Source: Ascidia mentula
Taxonomy: Eukaryota > Chordata > Ascidiacea > Phlebobranchia > Ascidiidae
NCBI GenBank assembly: GCA_947561715.1
Contig: OX387202.1
Coordinates: forward strand, 10,367,001-10,431,000
Length of the DNA stretch: 64,000 nt
Direction of reading: 5' to 3'
Positions 34,801 to 44,487 of the stretch are shown one piece after another. Under the pieces are notes generated by a model, which was given only the letters and a program-made list of their open reading frames with translations, made no database searches and was not told where the DNA came from. How positions within the stretch are numbered: the stretch's first letter is position 1; the number at the start of each line of letters is the position of its first letter. The translations under genes and the position numbers were made by a program.

Positions 34801-35728
34801 TTTTCTTATGGGGATTTACCTGTTGGGGATTATTATCCAGGCAACCCGGTTTTCTGGTTCCTATTGTTTGTTTGATAAGGAATGGAGATCTGGAAGCTTA
34901 TGTTCAGGTTTTGGAGCACTCGCTGTTTTATCGTCAGAGGCGTCATCTTTTACCATGGCCGCCATGACAACATTTCGCTTGATTTCAGCATTTAAGCCGT
35001 TTCTTATGAGGAATGCCAGTGTCGCTAAAACCATAACTTCAGGACTGTTTTGTTGGCTTTTTGCCATCCTTCTGGCTGTTATCCCGTTGTTGCAAGTTAC
35101 CTCAGGTTATTTTGTCACCAGTGTGTGGTTTCCAAACAACTTTTATCAAACGGATCTTGTTTCAAGGAGAAATATGTCACTTCTAGCTCACAGAGCTTCA
35201 AATTATAAACCCAGCCATTGGATTGACGTGAAAAGGGTTATTAATGAGATGTTTCCAAGGCAACCAATCAAAGGGGAATTTGGATATTATGGAGAAACAA
35301 GCGTCTGCATGCCGCGTCTATTTGCATCATCTGGTCAGTTCGCTTGGGAATATTCCACATTCATCATCACAATCAACTTTCTACTCTTTGTGTACATGGT
35401 AATTGCTTATGCTTTTATATTCAAGCAAAGCAATCGCATGAAAGCATCCCGAGGCAACGACAAAAGCTCCAAGATGCAGAAGAGAATAAGCAGATTGATT
35501 TTGACTAATTTCTTTTGTTGGATTCCGATTTGCATTATGGGATATCTGAGCATAGCAGGCGTAAAAATGCCTCCGGATGCTTATGTAGTGAGTGCTTGCC
35601 TGTTGCTTCCAATCAACAGCGCAATTAACCCCTTGCTCTACTCAAGTGTATTGATTGTGCGCCTGAAGAAGGCTAGAAATGACTTTACTTCTGTTGCTTT
35701 GTCTGTTCTTGGAACCAACGATAACTAG
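31802..35728 (+). CDS. LDLa-repeat relaxin-receptor-like GPCR, intact copy
   Basis: Two exons, 31802-31898 and 32166-35728, have a GT-AG intron and matching phase, giving 1219 residues. Exon 1 encodes a signal peptide (MINVINIVLLSVCLVEG). The ectodomain has about 13 LDLa-like modules. The first six use a GDW(S/Y)DE or DGSDE calcium motif with extra cysteines (FECxCY pattern); module 7 is followed by a degenerate one, a Cys-rich linker and five more modules, the last with CSDGSDEC. There are no leucine-rich repeats, unlike RXFP receptors or snail GRL101. The 7TM domain (about residues 855-1190) resembles relaxin receptors: DFLMGIYLL in TM2, SSEASSFTM in TM3, GYYGETSVCMP before TM5, and NPLLY in TM7. 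DRY is replaced by FRL. Extracellular loop 2 is about 75 residues long with VWFPNNFYQTD. Role inferred: plasma-membrane receptor for an unknown ligand. No frame damage is seen. Confidence 0.9.
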
Positions 35729-37694
35729 GCCAGGTGAACCACAGATGAATTGTGAATTATAATCCAAAAATATACGGCCATTAGGAGACAATTACTTTGT
35801 ACAGTTTACATTCAGTTTTATTACTGCTGTTTCATTCTTCATGTTCACAAATATAGGTGATGTTGTATGCATTTGACAATATGTTAACCAATGCTCTGCA
35901 AACTTACTTTTATATATAACGCCTTGTGGTTCCCCCATCCGTTGCATATATATATATGACTATATTTTGTCGGACAACTACCATCTTTCTGACCCACCAA
36001 CCTTTGTAAATATCATAAAGTTTCCCGGAATGTTTATGTTTGAAACACGTTTATTCTTAGAATCTTTATCGTATTGTAGTTATGTCTCTTATTGAACCAC
36101 TTTGTACTGGTAATACAATGTAAGTAAATTATACAAATATAACTTTTAAAACAACTGGGGAGATTACGACAATATGTTCCAATTAAAAAAGTCTGAGGTT
36201 TCCAGTCGCTCTTCACTACAATGGGTCGTGTATTAAGTCCTTTTCCAGAAGCTTTGAGGTTAGATTGGGAACTGGACGTCAAACTTTCGGTAGCTGCATG
36301 AGCCATCAAAACGTCTGCTGGTTTCCCAAAACATTATATTGGAATGGGGACAGACATTTCACTTGAACGTAAGATTGGAAGCAAACATTGGTTTATTCTT
36401 GTTCTTGAAATTTGTATATGAAAGATATGGTCACTACACAATTGAAGTCCATGGAATCTATATTTTAATGCGCCACGTATTTACATACTAAGTTTTTTTT
36501 GTGATATTGCTACGATACAGAAAGTGTAGAAAGTCTTACGTCCAAAAAGCAAGTTACGTTTCCGAATGATTGGCGGTCACAAGCTTGCAGAGTTAGTCTG
36601 TTCAATGACAATGCACCAAATATTCCCAGGAAAAGCAGTAGCGAGAAAGTGATAATTTACAATAACACAGAAAACCGAAAATAACATATTGTTGAACCTG
36701 TTCTTGTGGTTTAAAGTTTCACTTGGAGCCAGGAAAACGCATCGAAAAAAATCGACAAACGTTTGAAGGAAGGGCAAATACAAAATGTTCAACATCTGTA
36801 TGATTTCAGCAAAGTAACAAACATTTTTTTCCGCACGCGAACTAATTAATGCCAGCCCATGTTACCGCGTGAATTGTCTCCTCTGAGTTGCGCTTCCTGT
36901 ATTTGCAAGTTTCTGAATCTTCTTGCAAACTTTTCTCGTCATTAGCAACTGATTCTTTTTTTTGGATTTTAAAACGCAGTCTGTCTTGTGTCCTAATTTG
37001 ACAAGGCATTTTTGGATAAAAACATTATGTACGTTTATTGGTATTCGATGGTACATGAAACAGATAAAGTTTAACTCACTGGCACCGACCCGACCACAAA
37101 CCGTTGAGTACAATTTCCTGTACATCGCTTTGTGATAACGCTGGCCCAAATCTGTTAGTGCAAACGCTAGCTCAAAGGGCGTATGGTGTTCTCTCCATTT
37201 TAATGTGTGTTTTAAATTCTGTTTCACACGATTGACTGTCGCCGCAATTTCCTCTCTCTAATCATTGCTCACTTTTGCAAGTGTTGATCCTCGCATTCTA
37301 CTTTTAATATTCGTGCCCATGCCATGGAACAGATTTGTTGGCTATATCGCGTTACAAACTACAATGGAAGGTTTGCAGATTAACTCACGAATAATTTAGT
37401 ATAGTGTAGGACTGTAGGAACTTTTTTGCACCTTCCGTTCCAATGTTTCGAAAAATGATTATTGTTTTATATTCAATGTTTCGAAAAATAATTTTTGTTT
37501 ATATTTTGTTTCACCCGTGTATACTTTTTTTATAACTTGCGTGGCAACATAGCTTATTGACAGTAGCTGAAAAACATGTTGGAGGCTGGAAGTGCAAGAT
37601 AACATGACAGCGACAAGTTTAGGTTGTTTATCAGCTGAAACGTAAAATAGAAAAAATATGTATTTTGAGGGCTACAAACAGGATGTACTCACTG
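35729..37694. other. Intergenic / 3' flank of the GPCR
   Basis: No exon was recognised. A 121-codon minus-strand open frame at 36862-37227 is basic and without known motif. The first few hundred bases presumably hold the GPCR 3' untranslated region. Confidence 0.45.
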
Positions 37695-37717
37695 TTTCAA
37701 CCATAAGGTCTCATCAG
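37695..37717 (-). ncRNA. Hammerhead-like core, degenerate
   Basis: The minus strand reads CTGATGA, GACC, a 4-base loop, GGTT, GAAA, i.e. a hammerhead core with a short stem II. Flanking stems I and III do not pair convincingly, so this is probably a decayed relative of the complete motif at 43373-43425. Confidence 0.4.
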
Positions 37718-38177
37718 TAAATCTGGTGAAAAAGTTTGCATTCACTTGGACCTAAAATATATTTTCTTCCTGTTTGTTTAGCAGGTAAATGCGACAGTTA
37801 TGTGTGAAATGCTTATTTATATAAATTCACTAGATATCGTACACACATATTTTTGCAACATGACCTTCTCTTTCTTACCTCGTGGCATAGCGAAAAAATG
37901 CTACAGTTAGGCGCTAGGTAAAGTGCACTACTGTCGTGTGTAAGCCATAAAACACACGTCGTTTGAACTGCACTTTTATCGTTTTAGCCATTTCTATGTA
38001 TTAGTGTCCGTTCTATTAAATATAGAGTAGCCACCTTGGTCGCACAGCACCTGGTGTTTGCGGTAGAACGTCAGCGCAGGGTACCTTGACGTTTACCAAA
38101 TTGGGTTTGACGACCCTGCTTAAAATAGCAGTTCGTATAGTGTTAGTTTAGACCCTTACTTACTCGCCACCTGAACG

Positions 38178-38360
38178 TAAGACAAAGTTCTGTGAAAAAC
38201 GCTCCATTCAAAACGGTCACCTTGAAATTCACAAGAGGATCCACACCGGAACAAAGCCTTACAAATGCAAGTTTAGTGCAAAAAAACACTTTCACACCCA
38301 CACTGGAGAAAGAACATTTAAGTACAAAGTCTGTATACATTCTTATATGCGTCTTCAATG
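38178..38360 (+). pseudogene. C2H2 zinc-finger fragment
   Basis: The plus strand reads fragments of C2H2 fingers: [19 protein letters not shown], then TGTKPYKC, and a shortened second finger ending HTHTGERTF. Cysteines are missing in both fingers and a stop follows, so it is a relic. It lies tail-to-tail with the minus-strand fingers at 38362-40880. Confidence 0.6.
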
Positions 38361-38791
38361 AAGCGTTATGCCGAAACGACTTCTCGCAAATTTTGCAAGG
38401 AAAAGGTTTTTCTCCAGTGTGAATTTTCATATGTATACTGAGGTGGGACTTGTTTCGAAAATGTTTTTCGCAAACTTCGCACCTAAATTGTTTGCGATTA
38501 GTGTGAGTTAAGGTGGCTGTACACAGAATGCGTAATGCGTGTACGTACGTAAATCGCATCCGAAAACGGACCGACAGATTACGCACGTAAACGGACCGAA
38601 TTTTCGTTCCGAACCATCCGTTAAAAGGCACTGTACACAGAATCCGTTATCGTACGAATTTACGCTTGGTTACGCATGTCAACAAAGGACCGATGACTGC
38701 TGCTGCTGCGCACATGTACAATACAATTGCAGACCAGTGATTTTCCTTTGGTATCCTTGCTCAAAGATGGCGGATACTTAGATCAACAATA

Positions 38792-38920
38792 ATGGCAAAC
38801 GTTGTAACTGCAACTCAAGTTGTTAAGGCTACTGTGGTTTTACATAACTGGTTGCAGAGCAAAAATTTGAAGAAGTCTTTGGAAACTAGGGAATACAGTG
38901 CATTGGTGCCTATGAAGTAA
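38792..38920 (+). pseudogene. Harbinger transposase, carboxy-terminal remnant
   Basis: The open stretch contains VVKATVVLHNWLQ, matching the conserved end of Harbinger nucleases (ATVVLHN). It is followed by YSALVP and a stop. The catalytic DDE portion is absent from the element, so the remnant cannot encode an active enzyme. Confidence 0.6.
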
Positions 38921-39407
38921 CTGTTGAACTTGTTGAGTGAGCTTGACGACAAGAGGAAACTGTATGTCTTCCCAACATCAAAAATTTCACCACCATTCAT
39001 TGTATGCAAGGCAAATAAGAGACTTGCTGAAGGACTACTTCAGCAGCAGCCAGGGGGAAGTTGCTTGGCATTACAACATTTTTTTCCCCTGTTTCACAGG
39101 GAACAACCCTTGAGTAAGACCGACTGCTTTTCTTTTTTATGTTTATTGTTTTTTTTTTGTAATAAAATAACAGTTAATGCATACTGAATGTTGGCATATA
39201 TAACAATGCAAATTGAAGAGGTATTTGAAGGAAATAAAAAACACTACAGATGAATAGAACAGAACACTGGCAGTAAAATACTAAAGAAAGTGAACAGTGA
39301 AATGAAAAGAACAGTACCAATACTTGTGTTTCAAGTAAATTGCAGTCAAACATGTGAAAAAGAACTGAAAGCAGTTTGATATTTGCATATATACAATGAA
39401 TACAAAG

Positions 39408-40423
39408 CTATACAATCTCCGCAGTTTCCTGCATCTCAACTTTGTCATAATCTGCCAGTATTACAGTAATGGCTACAAAAGCTTTATGCATGTTGTTTGG
39501 CAATGCATCTAATCTTTGTTCAATATTTTTGGCATAATGGAATGCTGAGGTTTTTTTAGTTGTTCAGAAATCAAAGCATTGGTTGTGTGCAAAGTTTCAC
39601 CCAATTGTTCCCATGCAAAATCATTGCAATTAAATGATATAAATTATTTTACATATCCTCTTGCTAGGTTTAAATAATATTACCGATAGATCCACACCCG
39701 CTGCCTTCCTCCTTCTCTTTTTACCAACTGAACTGGGTGAACGACCAGTTAATGCTTGTGGATTTCGTTTTTTTGGGGTTTCTAAACTTTCAGGTGTACC
39801 AATTTCATGTACTTCGGGCTGTTTACCCGAAGTATTAGGACTTATGCCTAAAAAATACAGGACCTTGTCCTAACAGTTTATTAACATGCTGTTGATTGTA
39901 TTACCAATGTCTGCTGCCTCACAAAAAGCAGAGTAAACTTGTTGTTCTGCTGTCAAAGTTGGGTCCTCTTGCAAAATGTGAGACTCAGTCCTAAACATGT
40001 AGTAAGTTCAGATACAACCAAATAAGTTTAATAATAATATTGCATGCGATGCTTTGTATAATTGTCCAAAAACATCATTGATGAAAAGTATGGCCAGGTT
40101 GGAGTAGGTATGTAACCAGATCCACTTGGTCTCTGCTTCTTTCTTTTTGCGTACATACGTATCTCTTAGGTTTCTCCATTTTTCTTTGGCACTTTTATCT
40201 TTCAACGGCAGGCGAAAACATTATCTTTGCTTGGACAAATTGTACAACAATAAAATTTCGAAGTTTTATAATTTTTGTTACCTGTTATACCACACGCTTT
40301 GCCAACAGCATCCCATGCATTTTTGAAAATATATTTTGACACAATGTTTTGTATTTTTTATATCATATAAAGCTGGTCTTTCACGGACAAGTTCAATCAG
40401 TTTTTTTCTTTACTATATTCCAT
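39408..40423 (-). CDS. Harbinger MADF/Myb-like DNA-binding protein
   Basis: It starts MEYSKEKKLIELVRERPALY, the first helix of a MADF domain. It continues in a shifted frame with FKNAWDAVGKACGIT up to a donor near 40283. After a short intron the next exon reads DKSAKEKWRNLRDTYVRKKK, the end of the MADF domain. Further pieces toward 39408 hold a polar, basic stretch (PKKRNP, GKKRRRKA; possible nuclear signal) and a carboxy-terminal helix region ending ETAEIV. In known Harbinger elements this protein helps bring the transposase to the nucleus and to DNA. A frame change inside the first exon suggests that this copy is damaged. Downstream exon borders are approximate. Confidence 0.6.
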
Positions 40424-40880
40424 TTTAGGGGCCTACCAGTTGTTATGCCATTGTAACAGCTATTATTACTGATAATCACTGCCTCAAAAAGATATTTATC
40501 CCAAAAAAGGGTAAAAAATCAACTGTTGATCTTAAAAGTACCATTTTAACCTTTCAAGTATGCATAAATATTACAAAAACCCACTTTATTGAAGATGGGT
40601 ATATTTTCACAGCAACAAAATCGCATGCGTACGTGCGTAAAAATCAAACATGTTTGATCGCGTCGGATGGCCTTGCGTTAACGCATGGTTCGCAAGTTTC
40701 GGCATTACGCATTCTGTGTAAAGACCCCGTCGGAAGGCGACGGACCGAATTTTTACGCGCGTATGCGCTTACGGACAAAAACGGACCAAAACGCATCCTG
40801 TGTACAGCCACCTTTAGACTGTGCGACTTCAGGTGAGAATTCCGTATAAATGTCTTTTCACATATCTCACATTTGGATTT

Positions 40881-43015
40881 TTTATTTTAATCTCAGATAT
40901 ATAAAGCATACTGGTATTATGAATAGATTTGTTACAGTACATTCCTCTTTTGATTTTTCATACCTAATCTTGCCTTATAACCCTATGGCATGGCACAAAA
41001 ACCAACAACTGAACTTAAATGTGTTTCACAACATAGTGCTTGTTTAACGGTAAGTCCATACTTAAATCTGAATGATCGTCGTGCAACAACCAGCAATTGT
41101 TTATCAAACGTTCTTATCTGCGAAGGTTGCAGTACTTGACTTCACACTAAAGATAACGCTGGCGCCGCAAAATCGTGCTTATCGTTATTTAACAGGCGAT
41201 AGTTTGATGTGTTTCAAAACTTGGAAAATTTATATCAATCCCTGTTGATAAACCTGCGACCATAGGTTGCCACTTATTCACGATTTATCTGTGAACCGAA
41301 CACAATCAGAACAAAATGACTGACACTTGTAAAAAGCATAGCATTTGAGAATGCATAACATCTAATCAATACCATCGAAATATAGGAAATCTCAGGCGTG
41401 ACTTCACGAGGCAAAATATTGTCTGCATATTTTGTTGATCATCCGTCAACTATGGGTTCAACAAATGTTAAGCGGATAATATCAACATACTTAAACATAA
41501 AAATACATGTATCCATATACGCACAATAAAGCTGCTCGCGCACAGTTACAGGTATATAAGTTAAGAAAGCGTATTGTGAGACTGCAGCGTACCATTTGAA
41601 TTCCCGGTCGACTTGCTGCTGTGCTGAAGCTAAGTCTGCTTGCGTGTTCTTGCTGTAGACTACTGAATTTAAAACTCCGTGGCAGACTTATTTATTAATG
41701 GAAACACACGTTTGCAATACCAGGTGGCGTAAAGTTTAATTTTTTTCCAAGCCAGTTGTTAGTTAAGTGACCGAGACTATAGTCGGGTGGCAAAGTTAAT
41801 GACAGAGAATGACAGCGAATAATGACAACGAACAGAAAGAGTAAAGTGAGAACAGGTATTTAACAAGTTACAACGAAAAAAAGGTCTGTCGTCGAGCCGG
41901 ATGCCAGAAGACTGTGCGAGTTCTGCCGGAAAGTCTAACACCGTCTGCAGCCATCGGTCCGTATGTGTTTCAAATGTGTGAAGAATTAAGTAGGGAAACA
42001 TCCGTGTTGCTACAAGAGCAAAAAACTGTACACAGCACCGTAAGACCAAAAAACACATTCGGCAGGTAAATGGAGAAAGTTGGGCGCAGCGGTTGACCAA
42101 AAAATTATTGCTGGTCAAATAGATCACCACGCAAGCGCCAAAACAAAATTTAGTAATGTTGAAGTTCAAAAATTTTTGGGTGTAGTCTGCCAGACAAATA
42201 AACTTGTAAAAATATGGAACCAGAATTGCAAAACTATTGGGTGCTTGAAGTCAAATATACAAAATAAATTAAGCCAGAGAAACATCTCTCCCACGTTATG
42301 AGCAATGATTTTGAGTCAAAAGGAAACCTACACGAAATCGTCAATCTCACAGTAAGTGGAAGATTACCAAAATAATTTTAAAAATATGACCATGTGTTTG
42401 ACAGGCCACTTTCTCAACATAATGGGTTTGATTAGTGCAGCTTTGGAGTGACAACAACTATCATACAGTCGCTATGAGCCAGTCGATAGAAAACTTGACG
42501 CATAGGTTTTTTGCTCTATGCCATAGAGATAATGTATAGAGTTTAAACGTAGATGTGTCCCTGTACATTTAATTCAAGAATCTAGGATGACTTTTTATCG
42601 TTTAGAAATTAGTAGGAAAAGTGTAACTAACAACGTCCCATTTTAATATGCATTTCACTTGTGGATAGTATAGCTCATTGGGAGATATAGTTTGTTCAAG
42701 TGTAAAAGTGGATATTTCTTGGAAAGTTAAAGTAATCGCTGTTATTGGGACAAAATAAAATAAATTACCATTATTTACAAATTTATCATTATTTTCCCAA
42801 CTCCATTGTTTCCCACATACATGACTGTGTCTTGGAGGATCGTGTTGTGACATGTGAGTATGAAATGAAGTGTACAAAGAAGTCAGCTGGATTTTGGCAT
42901 GAAGATATTTAAGCGAGTCAGCAAAAATACTGTAACTAAGCAAGCGTTTGCAGGATGTCACACGTTGCTTGCTGACTGCAATAATTGCAGATTCATGTTT
43001 CCGTATTTACCGCAT
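40881..43015. other. Intergenic, nothing recognised
   Basis: Several short open frames (for example 41777-42169 on the minus strand) have no domain or splice support. No repeat was recognised. Confidence 0.45.
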
Positions 43016-43026
43016 TTTACCTCCAC

Positions 43027-43305
43027 CAGGAGAAAAAACATATAAATGTAATGATTGTGAAAAACAGTTTGCACGTTTTGGTGATGTTAAAGGACCACAC
43101 TGCAACGTACATGAAGGGAAAGAACCATCAGTTTAACGTCCGCAAGAAGCTTTTTAGCAGAAAAAATGGCCTTAAAGTTCATCTCACACATTGCAGTAAA
43201 ACCATATTGCAATGTTTGTAAGAAGGAAATGTCAAGATCAACTAGTCTGACTCTACACGATCGCACCCATAGAAAAGAAAAGCCTGATAAGGGTCTTGCT
43301 GGCAA
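43027..43305 (+). pseudogene. C2H2 zinc-finger pseudogene
   Basis: The plus strand reads GEKTYKCNDCEKQFARFGDV in one frame, then fragments of a second finger (LFSRKNGLKVHLTH) and a third (YCNVCKKEMSRSTSLTLHDR), in different frames. Cysteine and histidine spacing is partly kept. At least two frame changes show that it is decayed. It is probably related to the relics at 38-41 kb. Confidence 0.6.
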
Positions 43306-43348
43306 AAAACATCCAATTAGAAGCACTTAACGGAGTGATAAATGGAAA

Positions 43349-43645
43349 AGCCAACAATAATTTTATTGTGTAAGCTGCAGACAGATGGCCACTGTTTCGA
43401 CCTAAAAGGTCTCATCAGTGCAGCTGGTGTGACTTTCAGACGACTTTGCTGACCAAACGGCCCAGCAAAGACTTCCACTTTGTGGTAAATATGCAATCAC
43501 CGCATCCGTTGGGCTCCAAACTAGATGCAACCTTACGGAGAAAACAAGGTGGAAATACTATGGCCAAACAAAACTCAACCAATAGTGCCGTCAGGCCCTT
43601 TGTCACAATCTGTCTGCAGCTTACACAATTCATATTATTGGCTCC
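43349..43645. repeat. Short inverted repeat around a hammerhead motif
   Basis: The arm at 43349-43388 (AATTTTATTGTGTAAGCTGC inside it) has an inverted copy at 43606-43645, separated by about 215 bp. The left arm includes the ribozyme's cleavage-site strand, and the right arm repeats that strand in opposite orientation. No coding content is recognised. It is likely a small non-autonomous retroelement or part of one. Confidence 0.6.
43373..43425 (-). ncRNA. Hammerhead ribozyme, complete
   Basis: The minus strand folds as a type I hammerhead. Stem I is AGCTGCA paired with TGCAGCT (7 bp). The core CTGATGA is followed by stem II GACC/GGTC with a 5-base loop. GAA follows, then stem III ACAG/CTGT with a 7-base loop, and the cleavage residue C (complement of 43380) before stem I. 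All conserved core positions are present. Such ribozymes are known in animal non-autonomous retroelements and in Penelope-like elements. Predicted activity is self-cleavage of a minus-strand transcript between complements of 43380 and 43379. Confidence 0.87.
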
Positions 43646-43799
43646 ACTTTGCTTAACTAATAATTTTATTGTTTGGAAACTTGCAGGAGATTTCGTTTCC
43701 AGCAATGAAGAAAGTATAGTGGTTTACCTTCTGTTCAGTGCATCGTATTTCGCACGATCACACGTTTCTAAGCTTTTACAAACGAATGAATTCTGAACG

Positions 43800-44487
43800 T
43801 AATTTGTCATTAATACCTACCAGTTTCAATTAAGGAATTACAAGTTTTAATAACTTGGCAAGTAGCCAACATGAGACACAACGCTCTACCGCAAACCAAA
43901 CTATTTGTTAGTGAAAACTGAAAGTTGGTGAAACCGACAAACATAATAAACTATCGTTCTTTTATCTTCGATTTTGCAGTAACTTTGTTTTTTTCTTTAA
44001 AGATATCACATTGAGGCATTGACAAAAATCCTGCATTGAATCAAGTTTATTCACATTCTGTAAAATCTGATAAATTGTTCATATATTTACAACGCTGATT
44101 GTTTTTCAGCATAAAGCATGGAAATGGCTAAGCGGGGTGTTAAAACAAACACATGATATACAAGGGATGATAAACAGACGGATATCTTGTTAATAATTGA
44201 TTCGTTTCCTTGGAATTTTTTTATATTGACAGAGTGTTGACGTAGAATTATTTCGAAGTTTTGGTACCGACTGGTACCTGGATTATGAAAAACACGCAAC
44301 TATGCAATTTACAGCTTCGCAAAGATTTGTGTACAAGATTGTTTGATGGAAATCTGTTTCGTAATATTTATTACCTTTATTTTTTATTCTCTGATATACG
44401 ACATGTGCGAAGTCATGTTGTTAGCAAGGTTTTAAATGGCATTATAGTTATTGGAAGTTTAGCTTTTTGAAGCTTCCTAGATACTCA
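43800..44487. other. 3' flank of the ficolin-like gene
   Basis: No exon was seen. The 3' untranslated region of the minus-strand gene ending at 44488 should lie here. Confidence 0.45.

Larger units (their letters stand above)
38511..40813. mobile_element. PIF/Harbinger DNA transposon, internally deleted
   Basis: The element is flanked by TTA on both sides (38508-38510 and 40814-40816), the usual 3-bp target of PIF/Harbinger. Terminal inverted repeats start AGGTGGCTGTACACAG, and subterminal copies of TACACAGAATGCG-type sequence occur at both ends. It carries the second Harbinger gene (MADF/Myb-like, minus strand) but only the end of the transposase gene (plus strand). It is therefore non-autonomous. 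Total length is 2303 bp. Confidence 0.85.
38362..40880 (-). pseudogene. C2H2 zinc-finger relic split by a Harbinger element
   Basis: On the minus strand, fingers begin at about 40880 (KCEICEKTFIRNSHLKSHS). They are interrupted by the 2303-bp element at 38511-40813, and resume at 38510 (THTNRKQFRCEVC, then FPCKICEKSF). Removing the element and one target copy leaves the finger reading frame intact across the site. Three fingers have correct Cys2His2 spacing with TGEKP linkers. After the third the pattern ends near 38370, and an upstream in-frame stop lies near 40890, so no complete gene is visible here. Confidence 0.65.

Noticed and set aside
36862-37227. 121-codon basic open frame on the minus strand
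   Set aside because: No motif, no splice context and no related copy were found. It is likely chance in AT-rich sequence.
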